A DNA stretch of 29,798 nucleotides from Bordetella parapertussis. GTDB taxonomy: Bacteria; Pseudomonadota; Gammaproteobacteria; Burkholderiales; SG8-41. How positions within the stretch are numbered: position 1 is the first letter of the stretch; each line of letters starts with the position of its first letter. The notes beneath the pieces were generated by a model, which saw only the letters and a list, made by a program, of their open reading frames with translations, searched no databases and was not told where the DNA came from. Positions 16,587 to 23,169 of this stretch are shown here, one piece after another. Location: assembly GCA_945870465.1 (NCBI GenBank), contig CAMBSS010000031.1, positions 1-29,798 of the forward strand. The letters are read 5' to 3'. The translations under genes and the position numbers were made by a program.

Positions 16587-17555
16587 ATGCTGCGTGCGAT
16601 CTCCGTGGCGCTGTGTCTGACAGCGCTGGTTCCCGTGAACTGCATGGCGCAGGCCGACCGCTTTCCCGCCAAGCCGATTCGCATGATCGTCCCTTTCGCC
16701 CCGGGCGGAGGCACCGACATGATTGCGCGCGTGCTGGGCCAGGAGGCGTCCGGCGGGCTCGGGGCTGCGATCGTGGTGGACAACCGCGGCGGCGCCGGCG
16801 GAGCCGTTGGCACCGAGCTTGGCGTGCGCGCGCCGGCCGACGGTTATACGCTGACGCTCGGTTCAGGCAGCTATGCGACGAGTGCCGCGCTGTCCGATCT
16901 CAGCTACGATCCAGTCAAGGACATCACGCCCGTCATCCTGATCGGCGAAAGCCCGTTCATCATGACCGTCAATCCGGCGGTGGCGGCGAACACCCTGCAG
17001 GATCTGATTCGTCTCGCCAAGGCCAAGCCCGGCTCATTGAGTTACGGCACGACGGGCGCGGGCGGTATCACCCATCTGGCGGTGGAGCTTTTCGACATGA
17101 TGGCAGGCACGCAGATGGTGCAGATCCCGTACAAGGGGACCGCACCCGCGCTCAACGACGTCATCGGCGGACAGATCCCGGTAATGCTGGGCACGGCGCC
17201 GTCGACTTTGCCGCACGTGAGATCAAAGCGTTTGCGCGCGCTGGCGGTGACGTCGGCCAAGCGCTCGTCGTTCGCGCCCGAGCTGCCGACAGTGGCGGAA
17301 GCCGGCGTGCCCGGTTACGAAGCAGTGACGTGGTACGCGGTGTGGGGGCCGGGAAAACTGCCGAACGCCGTGGTCGCGCGATTGAACGCCGAGTTTGCCA
17401 AGGCGCTGACCGTGCCGGAGATCCGCAAAAAATTCGAAGTCGAAGCGCTGGAAATCCGCGGCGGCGAGCCGCAGGTGCTGGCAAAACTGATGGTGCGGGA
17501 AATCGCAAAATGGCAGGCCGTCGTGAAAAAAGCCAATCTGAAGCCAACATCATGA
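16587..17555 (+). CDS. Bug/TctC-family periplasmic receptor
   Basis: This is a 322-residue exported receptor. ATG 16587 has GAGG 6 bases upstream. The signal peptide (LRAISVALCLTALVPVNCMA) ends near residue 21, then DRFPAKPIRMIVPF, ligand loop APGGGTDMIAR (38-48), VVDNRGGAGGA, PADGYT, QIPYKGTAPAL and KWQAVVKKANLKPTS. QIPYKG in place of HVPYKG is a family-tolerated variant. Its stop overlaps the GNAT start in an ATGA (17552-17555), so receptor and acetyltransferase are translationally coupled. That pairing suggests the enzyme acts on, or detoxifies, the imported ligand (inference). Confidence 0.94.
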   Translation: MLRAISVALCLTALVPVNCMAQADRFPAKPIRMIVPFAPGGGTDMIARVLGQEASGGLGAAIVVDNRGGAGGAVGTELGVRAPADGYTLTLGSGSYATSAALSDLSYDPVKDITPVILIGESPFIMTVNPAVAANTLQDLIRLAKAKPGSLSYGTTGAGGITHLAVELFDMMAGTQMVQIPYKGTAPALNDVIGGQIPVMLGTAPSTLPHVRSKRLRALAVTSAKRSSFAPELPTVAEAGVPGYEAVTWYAVWGPGKLPNAVVARLNAEFAKALTVPEIRKKFEVEALEIRGGEPQVLAKLMVREIAKWQAVVKKANLKPTS

Positions 17556-18004
17556 GTGCAAAGATACGCAGGATAGAAGCGCGCGATGAGCAACGCTGGC
17601 GCGAGTTGTGGGACGGCTATTGCCGTTTTTATGAAAGAGAGCCGGCGCCCGCCATCAACGACCACACCTGGAAACGCCTCAGGGACGCGGCCTCGCCAGT
17701 GCACGGCATCGTCGCCGAAGAAGCGGGCCGCGTGATCGGCATCGCCAATTACATCATTCACGAAAACACTTCCACGCTGACGCCGGTCTGCTATCTGCAG
17801 GACCTGTTCGTCGATCCGACGCTGCGCGCCGGCGGCGTGGGCAAGCAGCTGATCGACTGGCTGGTGGCGGAAATGAAGGCGCAGGGTTGGTCGCGCCTGT
17901 ACTGGAACACCAAAGAAAACAATTACCGCGCGCGCGGCCTCTACGACAAATACACGCCGCACAGCGGGTTTTTGCGTTATGTCGTCAATAATCCAGCGGC
18001 TTGA
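17552..18004 (+). CDS. GNAT-family N-acetyltransferase
   Basis: This is a 150-residue single-domain acetyl-CoA-dependent N-acyltransferase. The acetyl-CoA-binding motif A is clear: the strand YLQDLFVDP (81-89), then the pyrophosphate loop R92-A-G-G-V-G97, then helix KQLIDWLVAEMK. Motif B follows with LYWNTKENNYRARGLYDKY (117-134), whose tyrosine is the usual general acid. Translation starts inside the receptor's last codons (ATGA). The acceptor could be an amine, polyamine or amino acid; nothing in the sequence decides. The small CCCGA-TT-TCGGG hairpin just after the stop (18011-18022) has no T-run, so it is at best a weak terminator. Confidence 0.92.
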   Translation: MSAKIRRIEARDEQRWRELWDGYCRFYEREPAPAINDHTWKRLRDAASPVHGIVAEEAGRVIGIANYIIHENTSTLTPVCYLQDLFVDPTLRAGGVGKQLIDWLVAEMKAQGWSRLYWNTKENNYRARGLYDKYTPHSGFLRYVVNNPAA

Positions 18005-18174
18005 AAACGACCCGATTTCGGGGTGGCTGCTGACTTGTTTAATTATATAAATCAGGTAATTACGCGGCATCTGACCTGGTAAAACGGGGGAAAATGGCGG
18101 AATTTGCCGCGAAACCGCCCGCCGGGCCGGCCGGGCACAGGGTCTACGGGATGGTAAGCGCCGGAATTCCCGCG

Positions 18175-18196
18175 CTTTTTAGCACATGCTAAAAAG
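18175..18196. promoter_or_regulatory. 22-bp perfect palindrome upstream of the EF-G gene
   Basis: Arms CTTTTTAGCA (18175-18184) and TGCTAAAAAG (18187-18196) are perfectly inverted around CA, about 91 bases before the EF-G start. As DNA it has the size and symmetry of a repressor operator. As RNA it would be a hairpin with an A/U-rich base, so it could also be a terminator or leader element. It stands out in a region otherwise rich in G and C. Confidence 0.5.
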
Positions 18197-18287
18197 GCCA
18201 ACTCAGTCTAAAATGCCGCCCGGCAGAACATTTCGCACAACCCTTCGGCAATAAACCCAGGCAAGCTGAATTTTTATAGGCGACAAA

Positions 18288-20420
18288 ATGGCTAGGCAAA
18301 AAGAAATCAAGCTTTATCGCAACATCGGGATCATCGCGCACATCGACGCGGGCAAGACGACGACGACCGAACGCGTGCTGTACTACACCGGCAAAAAGCA
18401 CCAGATCATCGACGTGCATGACACCAAGGACGGCAAGTCGAGCACGACGACTGACTACCTCGAGCAGGAGAAGAAGCGCGGCATCACGATTCAGTCCGCT
18501 GCCGTCTCTACCGAGTGGAAAGGACATCAGGTCAACATCATCGACACCCCGGGCCACGTCGACTTCACCATCGAGGTGAATCGCAGCCTGCGCGTGCTCG
18601 ACGGCGCAGTCGTGGTGTTCGACGGCGTTGCCGGCGTGGAGCCGCAGACCGAAACCAACTGGCGCCTCGCCAACCAGTACAACGTGCCGCGCATGTGCTA
18701 CATCAACAAGATGGACCGCATGGGTGCCAATTTCGAAAAAGCCATCACCGGCATCAAGGAGCGCCTCGGCGCCAACATCGTGCTGTGCCAGATCCCGATC
18801 GGCAGCCACGACGAATTCGAAGGCATGGTCGATCTTATCCAGGGCTGCGGCTATGTGTGGGCAAGCGAAGACAAGGACGCCACGTGGGAGACCATTCCCA
18901 TCGAGGAAATGAAAGGCCGTTTCAGCAAGTTTTCCAGCACGCGCGACAACCAGTGGATGAGCGATCTGCTGGACCTGCGCCGCGAAGCGCTCGAAACCGC
19001 GCTCGCGCTGGATGACGACGCGTTCATGGATTTCGTCGAGAACGGCAAGTTCGACATCCAGAAGGTCAAGGATTGCATCCGCAAGGGCACCGTGACCGGT
19101 AACCTGGTGCCGATCTTCTGCGGCTCTTCATTCAAGAACAAGGGCGTGCAGCAACTGCTCGACGGCGTGGTGGACTACCTGCCGTACCCCGGCGAAAACG
19201 GCGGCATTTCGCTGGTAGATCAGGACGGCAAGGTGATCGGCGAGCAGGAAGTGAAAGACGATGCGCCGGCACGCGCGCTTGCATTCAAGGTGATCAACGA
19301 CCAGTTCGGCACGCTGACTTTCGTGCGCGTCTATTCGGGCGTCATCAAGAAAGGCGACACGCTGTACAACGTCACGCGCGACAAGAAAGAGCGCATCGGC
19401 CGTATCGTGGAAGTGCAGGCCGACGAGACCAAGGACATCGCGGAAGCCTGCGCCGGCGACATCTGCGCGTTCGTGTCGATGAAAGACACCGAGACCGGCG
19501 ATTCGCTCTCCGATCCGGATCACCAGGCGCTGCTTGAGCGCATGCGCTTTCCCGATCCCGTCATCAGCGTCTCGGTCGAACCCAAGACGCGCTCCGACAT
19601 CGAAAAAATGTCTACGGCGCTCTACAAGATGGCGAAAGCGGATCCGTCGCTGCGCCTGGCAGTGGACCAGGAAACCGGCCAGACCGTGTTGCGCGGCATG
19701 GGCGAACTGCATCTTGAAGTAACCATCGACCGCATGCGTACTGAGCTGGGCGTTGAAGCCGTCATGGGCAAACCCAAGGTCAGTTTCCGCGAAGCCTTCG
19801 GCAAGGTCGTCGAACACGTCTACACGCACAAGAAGCAGTCGGGCGGTTCAGGCCAGTTCGCCGAGGTAAAAATGGTGTTCGAGCCGCTGCCGGCAGGCAC
19901 CGGCGTGGAATTCGTCGACGAGGTCTCGGGTGGCCGTATTCCGCGCGAGTTCATCCCGTCGGTCGAACACGCGATCCGCACTGAGTGCAAGAAAGGGCAG
20001 GTCGCCGGCTACGAAGTCGTCGACTTCAGGGCCCGCCTGCTCGACGGCAAGTTCCATGACGTCGACAGCTCGGCGCTGGCGTTCGAAATTGCCGGCCGCG
20101 CGTGCTTCCGCGAATCGCACCGCGCGAGCAAACCGAAATTGCTGGAGCCGGTGATGAAAGTTGAAGTCGTTACCGAAGCCGATTATCTCGGCGACGTGAT
20201 CGGCGACATCAACCGCCGTCGCGGCCAGGTGACCGACCAGGGACAAAAAGGGCCGAGCGCTTTCATCCAGGGCTTCGTGCCGCTGGCGGAAATGTTCGGC
20301 TACATCAACTTCCTGCGCTCGGCGACCAGCGGTCGCGGCACGTTCACGATGGAATTCGACCATTACGCCGAGGTGCCGGCTGGCCTCGTCGACAAGCTGA
20401 TGGAGAAGGAAGCGGCTTAA
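18288..20420 (+). CDS. fusA: Translation elongation factor G, solitary paralogue
   Basis: EF-G is the GTPase that drives ribosome translocation, and in some forms recycling. The protein is 710 residues and complete. It has P-loop AHIDAGKT (17-24), switch I RGITI (64-68), switch II DTPGH (86-90), NKMD (140-143), and a full C-terminus with GFVPLAEMFGYINFLRSATSGRG. ATG 18288 is chosen as the family start (MARQKEIKLYRNIGI). It is not in a str operon: no rpsL, rpsG or tuf gene adjoins. The G domain (HDTKDGKSSTTTDYLEQEKKRG, ITIQSAA, NIIDTPGHVDFTIEV) looks closer to the mitochondrial EFG1 / spdEFG group than to the usual proteobacterial EF-G (inference from memory). It may thus be a second, specialised EF-G. 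Confidence 0.95.
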   Translation: MARQKEIKLYRNIGIIAHIDAGKTTTTERVLYYTGKKHQIIDVHDTKDGKSSTTTDYLEQEKKRGITIQSAAVSTEWKGHQVNIIDTPGHVDFTIEVNRSLRVLDGAVVVFDGVAGVEPQTETNWRLANQYNVPRMCYINKMDRMGANFEKAITGIKERLGANIVLCQIPIGSHDEFEGMVDLIQGCGYVWASEDKDATWETIPIEEMKGRFSKFSSTRDNQWMSDLLDLRREALETALALDDDAFMDFVENGKFDIQKVKDCIRKGTVTGNLVPIFCGSSFKNKGVQQLLDGVVDYLPYPGENGGISLVDQDGKVIGEQEVKDDAPARALAFKVINDQFGTLTFVRVYSGVIKKGDTLYNVTRDKKERIGRIVEVQADETKDIAEACAGDICAFVSMKDTETGDSLSDPDHQALLERMRFPDPVISVSVEPKTRSDIEKMSTALYKMAKADPSLRLAVDQETGQTVLRGMGELHLEVTIDRMRTELGVEAVMGKPKVSFREAFGKVVEHVYTHKKQSGGSGQFAEVKMVFEPLPAGTGVEFVDEVSGGRIPREFIPSVEHAIRTECKKGQVAGYEVVDFRARLLDGKFHDVDSSALAFEIAGRACFRESHRASKPKLLEPVMKVEVVTEADYLGDVIGDINRRRGQVTDQGQKGPSAFIQGFVPLAEMFGYINFLRSATSGRGTFTMEFDHYAEVPAGLVDKLMEKEAA

Positions 20421-20463
20421 CGCCCATTCGGCAGGACATCCGCGATGCGGGTGCCCATATGAC

Positions 20464-20493
20464 AACGGCAGGGTCTTCCCTGCCGTTTGTTTT
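20464..20493 (+). terminator. Rho-independent terminator of the EF-G gene
   Basis: AACGGCAGGG (20464-20473) and CCCTGCCGTT (20478-20487) form a perfect 10-bp stem with the loop TCTT, followed by a T-rich tail (tttgtttt). It lies about 44 bases after the EF-G stop and is the clearest intrinsic terminator in the window. Confidence 0.9.
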
Positions 20494-20502
20494 GGTGGAA
20501 CC

Positions 20503-20661
20503 TCAGTGGATGGTGTAGCCGCCGTCCACGATCAGGTTCTGTCCCAGCAGTAATTCGGGCGCGCTGGCGGCAAGAAAGAAAGCGACTTCCGCGATTTCGT
20601 CCGGCCGGCCCAGGCGTTTGATGCGCATGTACGCATTGCGGTCGTTGCCGGCGTTTTCCCG
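20503..20661 (-). pseudogene. C-terminal remnant of a short-chain dehydrogenase/reductase
   Basis: Read on the minus strand, this frame ends in a classical SDR tail: YMRIKRLGRPDEIAEVAFFL, then AASAPELLLGQNLIVDGGYTIH and a stop at 20505-20503. RLGxPxEIA and GQxLxVDGG are diagnostic of the end of the Rossmann fold. Only about 45-50 residues remain. There is no cofactor-binding GxxxGxG or YxxxK part, because the coiled-coil gene takes over upstream (its stop lies at 20665-20663 in another frame). It is a broken gene, part of a scar shared with the Bug remnant at 21316-21477. Confidence 0.85.
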
Positions 20662-20662
20662 C

Positions 20663-21235
20663 TCAGCGTTTCTTGGTCAGCGCGGCCAGTGCTGCGCGCG
20701 TCTTGTTCCACTCGGCATCTGCCCGGTTGTAGTTATTGACGGCTTCGCTCCAGGTATTGCCTGACACCTCGGCCTTGGCCCCGGCATTGCGGCGGCTGGC
20801 TGTGGCTTTGCGGCGATCCGAATTGGGCTTGCGCCGCTCGGCGTCGCCGCTGCGCTGCTCGACCCGCGCCTGCGCGATGGCGGCGTCCTTATCGCGTTCG
20901 GCGCGCGCCTTGGCGGCCAGGGCCAGCGCTGCGTCCGCTTTGTCTCGTTCGATTTTCGCCCTGGCGACCGCTGCTTCCAGCGCCGCGCGATCGTGCATCA
21001 GCGATTCCGTGCGTTCGACCCCGGCCAGCGCGGCGGTCAGCTTTTCGATTTCGGCACTGGCCCTGTTCCATTCGGCGTCAGCCCGGGTCCAGTTGGAGCG
21101 CACTTCGTCATAAGTGGCGCTGGCATCGTCCTGCTTGCGCCAGTTGGCGCCGGCCTTGGCGCGGTCTTCGCTGGCTTTTTCGCGGTCGGCGCGGGCTTTG
21201 GCGAGTGCTGCTTCGATTTTTTCGCGGGCGTTCAT
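20663..21235 (-). CDS. Hypothetical coiled-coil protein with a duplicated RADAEWN segment
   Basis: I do not recognise a named family. The 190-residue protein is very hydrophilic, rich in Ala, Arg, Lys and Glu, and without signal peptide or membrane segment. It is predicted to be long alpha-helical coiled coil (AREKIEAALAKARADREKAS onward). A segment of about 27 residues occurs twice, at 41-67 and 161-187, exactly 120 residues apart: T(Y/W)xE, then N, then identical RADAEWN, then LT. ATG 21235 is the only good start; its ribosome site is weak. It lies between an SDR tail and a Bug head on the same strand, as if it replaced the middle of an older pair of genes. The uninterrupted 573-bp frame and biased composition support a real gene. 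Confidence 0.65.
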   Translation of the reverse strand: MNAREKIEAALAKARADREKASEDRAKAGANWRKQDDASATYDEVRSNWTRADAEWNRASAEIEKLTAALAGVERTESLMHDRAALEAAVARAKIERDKADAALALAAKARAERDKDAAIAQARVEQRSGDAERRKPNSDRRKATASRRNAGAKAEVSGNTWSEAVNNYNRADAEWNKTRAALAALTKKR

Positions 21236-21284
21236 GGTGGTTGGACTGTGCTTTTCTGCAGAAACCCAATGCGGGACTTGAGTG

Positions 21285-21297
21285 TATAGCAGCTATA
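21285..21297. repeat. Short perfect inverted repeat at the scar edge
   Basis: TATAGC (21285-21290) and GCTATA (21292-21297) flank a single A. It lies in the 80 bases between the coiled-coil gene start and the truncated Bug remnant, so it could be an operator for the coiled-coil gene or part of the recombination junction. Confidence 0.35.
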
Positions 21298-21315
21298 GCC
21301 CGACAATTGCCGCGC

Positions 21316-21477
21316 TTAATCCGCGCGCGCGATGTTGTCGTTCGCGCCGCCCGGTGGGTAGGGCACGATTAAACGAATCGACTTCGAAGGATAATTTTGC
21401 GCGGCTGCGGCGCCTGCGCAGCAGATGCCCGCCGCAAGTGCGAACCGGAGAAAGCGGAAACTCCGCGCGGTTTTCAT
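21316..21477 (-). pseudogene. N-terminal remnant of a Bug/TctC receptor
   Basis: On the minus strand ATG 21477 begins an intact signal peptide (MKTARSFRFLRFALAAGICC, then AGAAAA) followed by the family opening QNYPSKSIRLIVPY and the ligand loop PPGGANDNIAR. After two more residues (AD) a TAA stop at 21318-21316 ends it, at residue 53 of about 320. A ribosome site, GGAG, still stands about 4 bases before the ATG. The rest of the receptor is absent. The start signals remain but no functional receptor can be made. A short exported peptide could still be produced. Confidence 0.88.
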
Positions 21478-21651
21478 CGTCTCCACCCCGTCTTGTCTTG
21501 TTCTGGATTGCCGGCGGCAGTGCGCGCCGAACCGCTATGTTAGAGCATTTCGACGCGGCGGCGGTGCGCTGTTATCCTACGCACATAACAAGAGTAAAGA
21601 TCGGGTTGCAATGTCGGGGGAAGAAGTTCAGTTGCTCGGAGGTGGCGCGCC
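21478..21651. promoter_or_regulatory. Control region of the second MFS gene
   Basis: This gap separates the Bug remnant's start from the MFS start on the opposite strand. TGTTAT (21570-21575) and ATAACA (21585-21590) form an inverted repeat with 9 bases between, a possible operator. A 14-codon frame, ATG 21611 to TGA 21655, ends in a GTGA that overlaps the MFS GTG start. It might be a leader peptide, but no ribosome site precedes it. Confidence 0.35.
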
Positions 21652-22911
21652 GTGAGCACAATTTCAGAAACATCGGCTCTCGCGCCGTTCCGCGTGCGCA
21701 GTTTTCGTTTCCAGTGGCCGGCCGATATGGCGACCTCGTGGGCCTTCGAGATGGAGTCGCTGATCCTCGGCTGGTACATACTGGTCGAGACGAAGTCGGT
21801 GCTGATGCTCGCGGTATTCGCGTCGCTGCAGTTTACCGGCACCCTGATCGGCCCCATGGTGGGCGTGATGGGCGACCGCATCGGTCATCGCAACCTGCTG
21901 TGCATCATGCGTGCGATTTACGCGTTGCTGGCAGCCACGCTGATGATTTTGACTTTCGCCGGCGTGCTGACTCCCGTCCATGTGTTCGTCATCGCTGCGC
22001 TGTCGGGCCTGGCGCGCCCTTCGGACATCGGCACGCGCGCGGCAGTGGTCGGCGACACCATGCCGGGCGCGCAGTTGATGGCGGCGATGGGCATACAGCG
22101 TACTACGCAGGACACCGCGCGCATCGCCGGCGCGCTCACCGGCGCCGGCCTGGTTGCCATGCTCGGCATGGGGCCGGCCTACGCGGTGGTCGCCAGCCTG
22201 TATACGATCAGCCTGTTGCTGACCTGGAAAGCGGGCACTCATGCTACGACTCATAGCGCCGCCCCGGCACATGCCGGCGCGCGCCCATCGCCGTGGCGCG
22301 ACCTGAAGGAAGGCCTTGCCTACGTGCGCGACACGCCGCTGCTGCTCGCGGTGATGTGCCTCGCCTTCCTGCTCAACCTGACGGCGTTTCCGTTGTCGAA
22401 CGGCCTGCTGCCGTACGTGACGAAAGAGATTTATCACAGCGACCAGGCGGTGCTGGGCTATATGGTCGCCGGCATTGCATTCGGCGCGTTGCTGGGTTCG
22501 ATATTACTGAGCAGAATCGGCAGCGCCATCCGCGCGGCCCGCGTCACCATCATTTCCAGCCTGGTATGGTATGCAATGCTGATAGTGTTTTCGCAACTGG
22601 AAAGTTCCGCCGGCGGCATTCTGGTGCTGATGTTCGTCGGTTTCGCGCAAAGCACGAGCCAGGTGCCGATGGCGACGATCTTGCTGCGCAACGCGGATGC
22701 GGCGCTGCGCGGGCGCGTGATGGGGATACGCATGCTGGCCATCAACGGCAATATGCCGGGCCTGCTGATATCGGGGCCGTTGATCGCGGGTTTTGGCTAT
22801 CCGCTCACTGCGGCGCTTTATTGCACGATAGGTGTCGTCTTCACCGTGATCATCGCCGTGCACTGGCGCGCGCAGCTGTGGCGGCGCGAGGCGCCGGCGA
22901 ACAAGCGCTAA
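21652..22911 (+). CDS. MFS transporter, MFS_3 / EntS-like exporter group
   Basis: This is a 419-residue inner-membrane carrier with about 12 hydrophobic segments. The start is GTG 21652: GGAGG (21638-21642) lies 9 bases upstream and the N-terminus is then typical (FRVRSFRFQWPADMATSWAF). The helix 2-3 loop holds GDRIGHRN (74-81), a variant of the MFS signature. FALSTSQVPMATILLRN-like sequence in the second half (AQSTSQVPMATILLRNADAA, LRGRVMGIRM) is characteristic of the MFS_3 group that includes enterobactin exporter EntS and macrolide exporters. It is more likely an exporter than a nutrient importer. It stands alone, so the substrate cannot be inferred. Confidence 0.88.
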   Translation: MSTISETSALAPFRVRSFRFQWPADMATSWAFEMESLILGWYILVETKSVLMLAVFASLQFTGTLIGPMVGVMGDRIGHRNLLCIMRAIYALLAATLMILTFAGVLTPVHVFVIAALSGLARPSDIGTRAAVVGDTMPGAQLMAAMGIQRTTQDTARIAGALTGAGLVAMLGMGPAYAVVASLYTISLLLTWKAGTHATTHSAAPAHAGARPSPWRDLKEGLAYVRDTPLLLAVMCLAFLLNLTAFPLSNGLLPYVTKEIYHSDQAVLGYMVAGIAFGALLGSILLSRIGSAIRAARVTIISSLVWYAMLIVFSQLESSAGGILVLMFVGFAQSTSQVPMATILLRNADAALRGRVMGIRMLAINGNMPGLLISGPLIAGFGYPLTAALYCTIGVVFTVIIAVHWRAQLWRREAPANKR

Positions 22912-22983
22912 GAGTGCCTGACACAATGAACACGTGCACGGTGCTGTCAGAATTGTTAAGGGCCTCGACGCACAGAAAGATTT

Positions 22984-23139
22984 AACCGCAAAGGACGCGA
23001 AGGACGCAAAGGAAACCCCTGTGAAAATAAAAGGAACTGGCGCGGCAGGCTCCACGTGGGCGCACGTTAGAAATGGAGTCAATTTGGTATCAGGCCGATC
23101 TTGAAGTTTTCCTTCGCGTCCTTTGCGTCCTTCGCGGTT
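22984..23139. repeat. Long inverted-repeat intergenic element (AAGGACGC type)
   Basis: The left arm (22984-23015) begins AACCGCAAAGGACGCGAAGG and continues ACGCAAAGGAAA; the right arm (23108-23139), inverted, matches it at 29 of 32 positions. All three differences are A/G swaps between AAGGACGCA and AAGGACGCG units. The 92 bases between hold no gene. Repeats of CGCAAAGGACGCAAAGG are, from memory, common between genes in several bacterial phyla. With the element at 2062-2211 this is the second of its kind in the window, each placed at an intergenic gene border. Confidence 0.8.
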
Positions 23140-23169
23140 CAAGAGGTTTCGGCGCGTTAAGTTTCGCGG

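Noticed and set aside
16547..17551. Frame fused upstream of the GNAT gene
   Set aside because: It is an out-of-frame reading of the Bug gene and is low-complexity. The GNAT domain begins at ATG 17552 in the ATGA overlap.
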